A stretch of 64,000 nt of DNA from Mactra quadrangularis. Lineage: Eukaryota > Mollusca > Bivalvia > Venerida > Mactridae. Below are positions 1 to 11,600 of the stretch, one piece after another. The notes below the pieces were generated by a model. That model was not told where the DNA came from. It worked only from the letters and a program-made list of their open reading frames with translations, and did not search any database. The stretch lies in NCBI GenBank assembly GCA_025267735.1, contig CM046297.1, positions 23,214,011-23,278,010 on the forward strand. Reading direction: 5' to 3'. Position 1 is the stretch's first letter. The number at the start of each line of letters is the position of its first letter. The position numbers and the translations under genes are program-made.

Positions 1-207
1 TTATATCATAACAATATCATATCAACATTGAAATATTTGACAACTTGTACTATGTACTTGTTTATCTTAATGTGTGAACATTGTTACCCTATATTTATAG
101 TATACTTACGGTATTACCTAATTGATTGTTGTATGTATACAGATAGACAAAGTATAGTCAACAAATGATAAGTTGAACTAAGTTTATATACAGATATCAT
201 TAAAAAT

Positions 208-258
208 TATTCAACTGTCAGTCTGATGGTTTAAATACTCACTCCCAAATTTTTTGCT
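208..258 (+). repeat. Solo arm of the 'TTAACCC-GCTGATTTAAATACTCACT' MITE family
   Basis: ATTCAACTGTCAG followed by GGTTTAAATACTCACT matches the left arm of the palindromic MITE seen complete at 8260-8417. The right arm is missing. The rest of 1-376 shows nothing else recognisable. Confidence 0.5.
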
Positions 259-370
259 CAGGGAATCCAGACATTCCAAAAAATGTTTTGACATTACAGG
301 ACATTTGGTCCAGTGATCTTGGAAGAATCACTGGACTGAATCAGGTTTCACTGGAGCGGAAAAAAATCAT

Positions 371-1845
371 CAATATGTCATGACTAGTGATGTTCCGATT
401 ATTGCCGACGTCGCCGAAATCGGTTAGAAAAATTTCAGCGACGATTAATCGATTACGATTTCTGTGGACGGCGACGTCGCGGAAAACTAGCCCGTACCCA
501 AGGGAGATAATTCACTATCGTGTGCGCGCTATAATGGCGGATTCGGCAGAAAATGTGTTCAAGAACAACTTTTCTTCGACGTAACCCACGTGCCCGACGC
601 CCGAGACGAGTGATTTCGCCGACGAGCGAGCATAAATTTTAGTCAGTAGCCCGATCGGGGAGTCCTCTTTACGTATCCGAATTATGTTTGTATCTGAAAA
701 AGGTGTACCCGAACGCACTTTTACGTTAACTTTTATCTGAGACTTTTGAGTAATTACTCTTTTACACATTCATAGTTCCGTTTCGTAATCAAATTAAAGA
801 TGAAAAATTTAATGTTGACCAGCAAACTCTTTTGTCTTACTGCTTCTAAATGATAAAGCTAAACTTTTGGTCAAGGTCATAAACGAATTTTTCACGGAGC
901 GCGATTTTAGGCTACCATTTAAATAAAACTAGCCGCCATAAAGCATAGAGATTGAAAGCTGTTTTTTTCACGATGATTTCTCAAAAATGATGTTATGGTT
1001 GAAATCATACAACAGTAATTTGAAGTATTTAAAACGTCAGAGTAAATGTAAAACATTCGTCCCCAATAATTTTCGTACTCGGCACGTTATGGAGTTTTTT
1101 CAAATATTGTTTTCAATGTTGGAAAATGAGCCTATTTAAACGAATTTACAATAATTGTTTAGTTCAAAATTGAAAATATATTATTTGATTTAATTGATCA
1201 GAACGGATCTTTGGTGGCTCAGACCCTTAAATACTGGTAGCCTCCTCATTTGTGAATTATGTAATGCCCTATCATTTGATTTCATTATATCATAAATTGC
1301 TGGTTACTTTGAACACAATTACATAAAGCTAGAGTAGATAATGTGACTTAAATTATTTTGAATGACATTTCACAGAAATATAAAAAAACAGATTAGTTAT
1401 TTCGTTTGATGCCTTAGATGTACAAAAATAAGATATACATTGTAAAGGACATTTTTATGTAAAATGCCTTAGGCTAGTGAATTTCGATTCGAGCTAGTGA
1501 AAATTGCTACCCGGAAGCCCAACTAACCATTGACACAAATAAACTTAAAGACATGTAAAATACAGTTTATTTTGTTTGTTTTTTCACTCAGATGAGTGAA
1601 CTGGTGCCATATTGTTCATATTAAGCTAAAAAGCAAGATAAGAAAATAATAAATAATGTATACAACATTTAAATCATTGAAATAGATGTATATTTTGCAT
1701 GTTTATGCAATGACCAGAATTTAGCTATATAAATTTTGGCATCCAACCGATTATAATCGGAAAGTCAGTCGATTGAGCCCAACCGATTCCTCCGATTAAT
1801 CGATTGTGGATTTTCCAACCGATTGCAATCACTAGTCATGACTTA
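371..1845. mobile_element. hAT-like non-autonomous DNA transposon
   Basis: The left end (gtcatgactagtgatgttcc at about 377) and the right end (gcaatcactagtcatgac near 1841) are inverted copies over about 15 bp, and both ends carry further CCGATTA/TAATCGG motifs. The GTGATGTTCCGAT start resembles hAT termini. Interior about 1.4 kb, no transposase recognised; the frame at 515-769 is unconvincing. Confidence 0.5.
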
Positions 1846-1959
1846 TCATTACTGTTTTTTAGTCGCTACTCAGTCACTATTTTAACTTTAACTAAGGACA
1901 AATATTCAATACTTACTTAGAAATACAATAAAATAGCTGATAGTTGTCCTCATTTTAAT

Positions 1960-2145
1960 TTCAAAAAATGAAATTTAACTGGAAATTTGGACTGGCTATG
2001 ATGCACTTTTTCCTGGACCGACTGGAATTTTACAGGTCATGTCAGTCGGACCAGCACTTTTTGGAATGTCTGGAATCAACTGTGCCCTTAGTGGCATTCA
2101 AACCCGAGACCTCTAGATCTTTTAGCACACAACCTCTGTACCACT
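1960..2145 (-). repeat. tRNA-derived SINE-like sequence
   Basis: On the minus strand, a tRNA-like head (gtggtacagagg as A box, ggtctcgggtttgaatgcc as B box) lies at about 2089-2145. The body extends to lower coordinates and contains a short inverted match to 265-300 (ccagacattccaaaaa). Confidence 0.45.
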
Positions 2146-2354
2146 GCTAGTACATAAATAAAACATTGGGATGTGATGCTATTTCATACATACTGGCATG
2201 TTATATTCTATTACCTATATTTATATATAGGTCAAAGGCTTGTTAGAATATGCACATAGTAATCATAAATATGACAGTAGATAATAATTTAAACTGTTAA
2301 AACTGTTAATTGTTTGATAGATTATTATCATTTATCAAAAACGTTTCACTGATA

Positions 2355-3798
2355 CGAGGGATGATCCAGAAGTAATGAGACAAACGCCATAAATCCAAAA
2401 TAGATTGTGGAATAAACTTGAAAATGATAACAGTTGTGTAAAAAGTAGTTTTCTATGTGTGTGTAAAAAATCATGCATGTGCGCATTCTAAATCTCGAGC
2501 TATACTTTCCTGATCTATAAGGGTAAAGCAACCCGCCGCAGATTACAGATGTTTGACGTCAATGACGTCAAAATAAAGTGTTACAACCTTTACTTACATA
2601 GCGTCACTCTTTCTCAAAGGAATTCCATTGGCTACGATACACCATTCATGTCTATGTATCCACTGACAGAACGTCTCTTTGAAACAGTCCCAGTCCAGTG
2701 ATGACATAATGAATGTGTGAGTTCTTGTACACAGTCAAATCCAGAGACAAAATTGCGGCTGTAAAAGTTACGAAAATAAGGAAGCGGGCGCCTGCTTTGA
2801 TTAAGAACATAAGCTGGCGCTAATAATATCCAATTTGGCGGACATATCGGTAAAATTCAATCTATGAAATTATATTTTTAATAAAAAAATTATGTTGGCT
2901 TACATAATGTTAATTATTCTAAACTTGTTTTATTTTGAATTATTGAATTAAATCGGAACTTGAAATTCACTGCATGGCCTTTTTATACTGCACGGGAGAG
3001 TAGGACACCTTGCATACCAAAAACACAATGAACATGTGCATTCCAACTGTTCTTAGTACCCAGGCCTTTATCGGCAGGAAGGATGAGTGTTTCAACTGAA
3101 TGAACTGGGTTTTCTTCTCCATTTTGTCTGCTAATTCGCAAATAGTCATCTGCCTATTTCGTTAATGACGTCAGGTACGCGCTTTGGCATTACAAATTTA
3201 TCAACTGTCTGATGTTCTTTCTGGTTTATTTAAATTATCTAGATCTTCCTCACCATCTCCAAAACTCTTAAACCAGCAGATGACAAGTACCCTTATTTCA
3301 GGCATTTTCATTGATGTTTGATTCAACATTTCCAGTTTTTTTTTGGCATTTTGACTAGTTTGTAATAAGATTGAATATCTGTGGGTTGCGCCATTTTGTC
3401 CGACTTTGCCAAGTTTTCTTCTTAGGTAGGATAAGTTTTAATAGTGTAGAATGCAAGTCTTTGCACCGATGTCAATCAAATTTTAACCATCAACAACACA
3501 CACTTTTGACGTCACGTCGTGCGTGTGTTATGTATTTTGGCATACTATTTGATAAAAACTTCCACTGAAAGAGACCATATTGATATTTGAGAACTGACGC
3601 TATTTTGGCTTGCGGCGATGTACCGAACCATGACCTATATAAAGCTATATATTTTTTTCAATAATAAAAGTAACAGTATAATATTTGGTGTGTGAATAGA
3701 TAATTAAAAATTGTGACACAAGGTGATAGTTTTATAACTTTATTACACAAACTTTGAAAGTTATAGACATTGTCTCATTACTTCTGGATCAACCCTCA
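2355..3798 (-). mobile_element. Decayed mariner-family element
   Basis: Terminal inverted repeats of about 30 bp start CGAGGGATGATCCAGAAGTA and are flanked by TA on both sides, as for Tc1/mariner. On the minus strand, degraded transposase pieces remain: a CWFKSFGDGEEDLDN segment near 3250-3290 and MTICELADKM near 3149, typical of the N-terminal HTH region, plus a WIHRHEWCI-like C-terminal piece near 2650-2690. They lie in different frames with stops between, and the middle (catalytic) part is too short to be complete. Non-functional. Confidence 0.7.
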
Positions 3799-4029
3799 TA
3801 CATATATAAATTTTATTCATACTTAATATGATTACAATTTATTTTTAGGGCATGTCAACCTTCTGTCAGCATTAAAATTAGGCAGCTTTGATAACCTGCT
3901 TCATTTGCTGAAAAGTAAAAGTGGTGGACTTCAACCCACTGTGACCTACAACTGATAAGGAGGTTCAAGGGTTTGATTCCTGCTGAACCATGATTATTTA
4001 ATTGAGAGTCCTCCCTACTTGATCAAACT

Positions 4030-4295
4030 AGCACTCATGTTTACTTATAATGGGATTGTTGGTTCAATTCCCAGGTGTAGCACACTTTGTATGACCATTC
4101 TTCTTGCTACAACTGATTCTAAATCATGTAGGGCAGTTGTGAGACACTGACAGAAATGTGTGCCTAGTTAACAGCTAAATCCAGAGATTTAGCCTTTCCA
4201 GGAACAGTGAGGTATAGGTTGACTGACTGCCATGATATGACCTCATACATGTACAATGTGTTGTCATGGCATTAAACCAAACAAAAACATTACAT
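4030..4295 (+). repeat. Degenerate tRNA-Lys-type SINE
   Basis: B-box-like ggttcaattcccagg, then the family body (tgattctaaatcatgtagg, agctaaatccagagatttag) and tail (catggcattaaaccaaac). The head is eroded. Confidence 0.65.
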
Positions 4296-4772
4296 AAGAA
4301 AGTAGGCAATTGCTTATGAAGCATGGGATTATGGTACCATTGAATTCCAGGGAGGATGGTGGGCCTTTGGTCATGATTGATTCTGACTGTTGAAAAAGGA
4401 CAATGGTTTTGTGAACTATCCATCGTACTTGAATAGGAATGTAAAATACAAAATCATAGCTCAACTCAGTGTTTTATGTTTAATAATTTGTTTATATGAT
4501 GTTATATCGTGAAGAATTACATTGTAATTAGTGTTTAATTACACTTTTATTAATTGATATAAACAACCATAACATAAAATGAAGATATCTGTTATTAGGG
4601 TTTACCTGAAGTTAATTACTAATTAAGTATAAAATGTAATTAATTTTATAGTTGTGTGTTAATTGTTTTATGTAACTATGAATGTCAAATAGAATATGTA
4701 CATTAAAAGCTTTATAAACAACTAACTGTCAAAAAACAGTCGCCTCTCAACAACTGTCTTTTCAAAATAATC

Positions 4773-5078
4773 CGCCGCCCGGCTAGCTCAGTTGATAGCA
4801 TGCAAGTCTACTGATCGAGGAATTGTGGGTTAGATTCCCGGGCGGAGCATACTTTCGTGGAGCTTAGTCATGAAATTATTTCTACGGCCATTCTCCCTCC
4901 TTCCAATTGTTTTTAATTATGTACGAAAGAATCTTAGTATAGTTAGTATACAGCTAAATCCAGAGATTTAGCCTTTCCAGAAGGAGTGAGTAGGTTGATT
5001 GACCGCCATGATATGACCTATTCAATATTTTGCTACGGTGTTAAACCCAACAAAACACAAACAAGCAAACAAACAAAA
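4773..5078 (+). repeat. tRNA-Lys-derived SINE, full length
   Basis: Head CGCCCGGCTAGCTCAGTTG matches the 5' half of tRNA-Lys, with a B box GGTTAGATTCCCGGGCGG. The body has agctaaatccagagatttag and the tail is ggtgttaaacccaacaaa followed by A/C-rich repeats. It lies in the upstream region of the SPATS2L-like gene. Confidence 0.85.
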
Positions 5079-5099
5079 ATCAAAATAATCCCTTTTAAG

Positions 5100-5257
5100 A
5101 GATGGCTGTTAAGCTGCTATCCCAGTCAGTAGCTCTTAGGTCTACTGATTGAGGAGTTTAAGGGTTCAAATTCATGAAGTAATTTCTATGACCATTCTCC
5201 CTCCTACCACTGATTCTAAATGGTGTAGGGCAATTGTAAATTGTGCGGGCGGTTGGG
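5100..5257 (+). repeat. Degenerate SINE copy
   Basis: Shares ctactgattgagg, gaccattctccctcctacca and tgattctaaatggtgtaggg with the tRNA-Lys SINE; 3' truncated where the 235-bp dispersed repeat begins. Confidence 0.6.
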
Positions 5258-5490
5258 CATCCAGTGTCGTTAACAATTGCGTTAAAGTTTTTCTGTACCA
5301 TATAATTCTGCCATTTATTGTCAGATCTTTATGAAACTTCATACAGTGATAACATACCATGTGATGAACAGAATTAGAAAGTAACCACAACTCTATGAGG
5401 CTTTATTATGGATTGTTTCCCTTTGTAATTTTTGTGTTAAAGATTTCAAATCCGGCTTTAATGTGGTTTCCACATAACATTTCTTGTTCT
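5258..5490 (+). repeat. 235-bp dispersed repeat, copy 1
   Basis: Closely similar along its length to 14824-15051 and 24347-24577 (shared: tctgccatttattgtcagat, gaaacttcata, aatgtggtttccacat). It ends 10 bp before the splice acceptor of the first visible SPATS2L exon. Superfamily not recognised. Confidence 0.75.
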
Positions 5491-5499
5491 ATATTCCAG

Positions 5500-5608
5500 G
5501 TTAATTCAGTACGTGAAGTAGTTAGTGGTAAGAGTAATAATGAGATAGTATTAGTGTTACAATATTATGATTATGATGTTGAGAAGACAATACAAGCATA
5601 TCTAGAAG
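5500..5608 (+). CDS. SPATS2L: SPATS2L-like exon a (first visible coding exon)
   Basis: Acceptor ...atattccag at 5499, donor gtaatt at 5609. It encodes [18 protein letters not shown] and then [19 protein letters not shown], the most conserved stretch of the family. It enters in phase 0 and leaves one base over. There is no in-frame Met next to the acceptor, so it is not the initiating exon; the ATG in the same open frame at 5395 lies in repeat-derived intron sequence. Confidence 0.9.
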
Positions 5609-8600
5609 GTAATTTTATATATATATTTTATATAGGATATATTATGCTAAATCATTAACATTTAAATAGACCGCTTATTTAAGCATATCACTAGAAATTG
5701 TTTTGGTCCAATACACTTCCATTCAGTCCAGTAAAAATTTTCATTATGTTGGACCAAATACAATCTGATTAAAACATTGACAATGTTTCTTTGTGATATT
5801 TTACAGGAGGTGCAAAAGAAGCATTACAGCAATGGCAATTCTCAGGAAACAAAGTGAGTTAAAGCTGATGTATCAATATTATTGTTTAATTTATTCTAGC
5901 TGATTCTAAATCATGTAGGGCAGTTGTCAGTCACTGATGGAAGTATGCACCTAGTAACTGGTTATTAGCTAAATCTAATAATTACAATAACCATGGTTTT
6001 GGAGACTTTAGGAGGTCAGATGCAGAATTTTATAAATGGGTAGCATTTATACAATGTGTTTTCATTTGATCAGAAACCATACTTAAATTTATCGAAAATA
6101 ATAATTCTACAAAAATAATCATCAAATTGTAGTAAATTTCCTTTGTCTCCAAATTTTTTGTGGGTACTGTATGAAGATCAAGATCTGTTGTTGTGACGAT
6201 TAACATAAAATTACTGTGATTTCAGCCAGTGAAGAAGAAACGTAACAAAAAGAAGAATGTAAATAATAACCAAGCTTCTGATGCACCTAGATCACCAGAG
6301 AGTGTATCAAGTGAGTCTGGGTCAGCTAGAAGCTTTATGGTAAATGGTGAAATCTCACAAAAACCTGTGATGAACGGTATCTTAAATCATGGTGAGTTTT
6401 ATTTTAATTCGCAAATGTTTTCAAGTTAAAATTGATTACAGGTACATGTACTGTCAAACAGTTTGACCTGAAACCGACAGTGTGCCAGTGGTGGGAATGA
6501 GGTAAAAAAGAACAAATTCCAAGTTGTATAGTAAAAAAAAACAATACGTATCTAAAATTTGAATTCCACTATCATTTGTGCTTGACATCAGGTGTATAGT
6601 GTATAGGTGAATAGTCATGCAAGTGCTTTTTCCATTTAGGGAGTTAAAATAAAATCAACTCGCAAAAATTGCAAGTCCTAGATTTTGTTAAATTTGAGCC
6701 CTTCACGAGAGTAACTACTGCCATCTAAGCACAATTCTAGTAATTGTCCATATTGAGAACATGGTATTTTAAAAGCGTTATATTATTTAATAGGTTCATG
6801 AAGGTACTTTACAAATAATGACAACATGTACAAGTACATAATGCATTGAACTCATTCTGTAAGTTGAATTGTAAATGTTTTATGAGTGTCATTGATTTCT
6901 GTGAGTTGATCTCATGTATATGGCATTCCTTTATATTTGAGTTAACATTTGTTTGCTAGTAATACAAAGTAGGTAGTTAATGGGGACCTGTCAAGTTGAT
7001 ATCATAAAAAATGGGAGACATTCATAAAACTACATGACAGTAGTTTAACTGAATGGTGAAGTGGTTTTTTTCAGGTTATTTTTTTGGACTGAAATGCGTC
7101 CCAATGCCAATCCCAAATAAATCTTGTATTGTTGAATGCTTTTTGGCATTTTTGTAGCCTCTACTTGAACAATAAATATTGCAAGCAATTGAAAAATTGT
7201 CAAAAAGTGACATAAGCACTATTATATGATAAATATACCTAAGCTTAAATACATATTGGTAGAATTTCTTGTACTTTTTTGTGGCACATACATTAACCCT
7301 GCTGATTGAAATACTCAACTATTGATATGCTGTAGTGAGTAATTAATTCAGTGGGGTTAATGTAAGTGCCATTCAGAGTTGAATAAAATTTATCTATACA
7401 GTTGGTTTAATCATCAACTCGGGTTGGTAGCACAGTTGGTAGCTCGCCTGGATTTTGAATCTGGCAGTCTTGAAGGGGGCACAAGGGGTACAAATCCCAT
7501 TCAAGGAGGATACACCCACAAAAATTTGACAATAATGTTAATTTTCCTCTATTAATATTAATAAGGTAAATGGAGAAGTTTCCGGCCTTGTAGAAGGGTA
7601 GGTGAGTACTGGTTATAGACAAGGGTCCAGGAAAGCTAGGTTAGGTGGAGGCCGTAAAAATTGTGTTCCTAGTATAAATTAAATAGTTTAATCATCATGT
7701 ATGTTGTACTTTATTTTCAGATATCAATCATACGACTAAGGTTGTAACAAATGGACCAACAGCATCAACAACATATCAACAAGTCCCTAAACCATCATCC
7801 ACTGTCCCGAACTCATCAACGACGACAACTTCATCGCCACCATCATCATCATCTACACTGCCTTTAGAAACATCCCAGAAACTACCTTCAACAAAAGAGG
7901 TCAAGGTCACTTCTAGTGAAACTGGGGCCAAAGAGAAATCCCCTAGTCCACAGTCTCAAAAACAACATCATTCACTCAATCACTCTAACAGACAAAGGAC
8001 TCACTCAGGTAGGCATTGTTTTACACTTCTCTGTAACTTTAGAGGTCTAATGAATGCATGATGTATAAAAAGGGATTCCTTGTCCAATTTAATGAAAAGC
8101 TTTTATTAAGTACATATCACGGGATTTGCGCAATACAGTTGTAACTCAATTTTTAAAAATGTGAGTTACGACCGTTTTGCGCCGAGCCAGTGAAATGTAT
8201 GTGCATAGATCTAAACCTGTCCAGGAAACAGGGGTATGACGGCTTACTGTTGGGATATTCATCTGACAGTGGCGCATACATTAACCCTGCTGATTTAAAT
8301 ACTCACTACAGTACTTATGTACTCACTATTTATAAAAATAGATATTTGTATTTAACTACAAGGTTATCAAACAAATATTGAGTATTTAAATCAGCAGGGT
8401 TAATGTATGCACCACTAAGTCTAAAGTGGAAAATATTTATCGATATATACATATATATGCAATTGATCCAGCAGAAATGATATCATCTGATGATTGCAAT
8501 TTGTTTTAACTGTCAAAAGGTAAAATGAATATCATATTGAAACAACTGTTGTACACAAAAGGGAAATTTGAAATACTTTGTTTTGTATGTATTTGTTTAT

Positions 8601-11600
8601 AACCTTTTGGCCAAATTTAGCCTTCGGCCATTTACATCAAAATATATTATGGCCAAGACAAACTACATTTATACTGTACTATTTACATACAGAGAATTTT
8701 GCAATATAGAGAACACAAGATATTATAGGAGTACAAGAAAATAAACAATTGTTCTGTATGATAAAATATAGGGGGCTTGTTTTGGTACATGTATGAATTT
8801 AGGGGTCCCAGATGGGACCTACTTGCCCATGTTGAGTTTGGTTATAAAATATTTTCTATGGTCATTCTCCCATCTTCCTTTGTATCAAGTTAGTCTGTTG
8901 TCTGCCTCTTGATAGTAAAAGGGTCAAAAGATCTAGCCCTTATTAGGGGCTGTGAGTGGATTTACTGATTTCAGCAATTCTTGGGGAAAAAAATGAAGTC
9001 ACATCATTATCACTGTAAAATACCTCTTTAGAACAAAGGATAGCACTAAGCATGAAAAAAAAAAGAATATTCTTCAATTTAGGAATAAGATTTTTTAATT
9101 TCAATTTGTGAGCTCTGAATACAGACCAAAACGGTCCATAATACTCTATTTATATAGTGGAAGTGTTGTTTGACATTGACAAATTTTAGGCCTTTTTGGG
9201 GAAATATTTCTTTAATATTGATCAATTTTTTTCAATTGAAGTTTGTTTTATATAGAATAGTACTTTTTAAAGCAGATAGTGAAAAGATTTTGGGGATCGG
9301 GCTGTTTTTGTGAGTGCGGTATCAATTTGAAAATTATGACTGTTGTACAGGTGTTAAGAGAACTTTTCTCTGTATATACAATAAAAAGGAAATATTTTGC
9401 CTGGCACCTGTGATCTTACACCAAAGTAAACAAATATCTTCTATATATACTACAGGTTCACATGGACATGAAGGTAGAGACAGGACTGCTAGCACATCAT
9501 CTGTTGATAGTAAATCTGGGAAAAAACCTGCTCATTGTATGTATAACCAAAACTTTTTCCGCTTATATAACAAGGGCCGTTAACAGGTGCCTTCCCCTCC
9601 AGTTTCGAAAATTCCGAAAAAATGATTTTGTACTGAATGTACCTGTGCGAAACAAAGTTAAAATAAAAATTTGTGTACCCAGAACAATAGGATTTAATCC
9701 TAAAGTGGTTGTCCAAACAGGTCATTTTAGCAGCCAAGGCAACCAGACACCCACTGATTAATAAAATAATTATAATTATAATGACTTTATTTAAAGAGGC
9801 TACTTAACAATGAATGCATATAAAAACATTTGAGAATAAGAAATGAAAAATTTGTGCATTAGACTTCAGAAAAATATGTTACATACATATGAAAATCAAA
9901 TAAAAAGCAAAGTAACTTGGAAATAAAAGAACATTAACGGGAGCTTCCGAGCAATATGCATGAGATGAGTTTTAGATGGACAACATTTGTAGACTGTATA
10001 ACTACATTTATTAACTAACTATATTTTACAGTGGGATTAGAGAGATCAGCCAAAGATTTACATAGACAAACTGTATCATTAGAAAGATTAAAATTAATAT
10101 TTAAAGAAGAGATTGAAAAATCACATAAAAGAATAAAATCTGTATTTGATGAAATCAGGGCAAGGTGAGTGGTTTGTTTAAATCATTTTTACACTAGTTA
10201 AAGACGAGACGCTCCTTGACAGGTTGCATGATATGAACACCTTTTGACGTAGTTGTGGAAGCTTTAATCATTGGGCATGCTCGATTGGGATGTCTGGATT
10301 GTGCAAGAATCAAAATTCAGCTCTTCTACAGAATCTGCCAAATGAGTGAAATTGGATGTCAGAATTGAATCAAAAGGCAATATCCGTAGAAAATATACTC
10401 GCTTCTTACTTTATTTATTGCAAATAGTTAAATTGTTATCGTAAATAATCGGTCAAAAGTATAATTTTAACAACATTTTCTTTCAAAACACCAAACTCAT
10501 ATGCATTTGCAGTGATGCTGTTGCCATCTTGGGTATGAATAAACCGCGACCAATTCCGTTCACACCACCTATTTCGATGGAATTGGTAGACAGTTCCACC
10601 ACACTCGATTGGAGTTCTCCCAGTTCTAACAGAATTTCAAATCGAGCAAGCCACTTGATGGCTGTATTTATTAGAACACCTTGTTACCACGGAAACCATT
10701 TTGATGAATGACAGAGCTTCTGTGTTGTGTGATGTCTAAGCCAAATAGATTTTATCTGATCTCCATTATCTTGGTCAGGACAGCTGAAGCGAATTTGACA
10801 ATCAAGTCAACCTACAAGAAAAACAAAACTTCAGAAAGTCAGATTGTTTTATGTATATTAGGTTTGATGTATATTAGGTATGATTATATTAGGTTTGAGT
10901 CTGTTGATTTATTAAATGTTGGTTTTATTAAATATTTTATAGATTGGATGCCAGAGAGAAATTGTTAATGGGACAACTTGATGAACTGAAACATTCAGGA
11001 GGTATTGTATACTATACATAATTTGTTTTAAAGTTAATCAAAACAGGGTCTGTGGAACAGTTGGTAGAGCTTTGAGATTTCAAATCTAGTTTTCCAATGG
11101 GGTTAGGGGTCTAATCCCACCTGGGGTTGTTATACCTTTCCATGAAAATTTGACAATGTCATTCTCCCTCCTTGAATAAGGTATATGGAGAAGTTGCCAG
11201 TATTGTGGAAGGGTAGGTGAGTACCAGGAAAGCTAGGTCAGGTGTGCTGACTGCCGTAAAATAACCTTATAGTGCATTGGCACGGTGTTAAAACCAGTAT
11301 AAAAAAAGTATGTGAACACATACATGTACAAGTGCTGATACATTATTCTGCAGCAAAACGTAGACTAAGTTATTTTGATTCTAAGGCCACCATATCTATT
11401 TAGGTGATCAAAAATGATTATTTTTAACCAACTGACACCAGCCTTTTCCAAAAACTCCACCCATAATGCTCATGTTAAAAAGATTTGTGACCACAGTGAC
11501 TTCTATGCTTTTTTTATCCTATCCAACTTAACAAATTGATAAACAAGTTTATAAATATATTATGTAGAAGTCATCTATGTTCCAGTCAGTCCTGAGATTT

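Noticed and set aside
1..5499. Search for the SPATS2L initiating exon
   Set aside because: No ATG-led segment with family-like residues and a phase-0 GT donor was found; it is probably upstream of the window.
9462..9761. 99-codon frame overlapping SPATS2L exon e
   Set aside because: Different frame from the conserved exon and runs through the donor into intron; a shadow.
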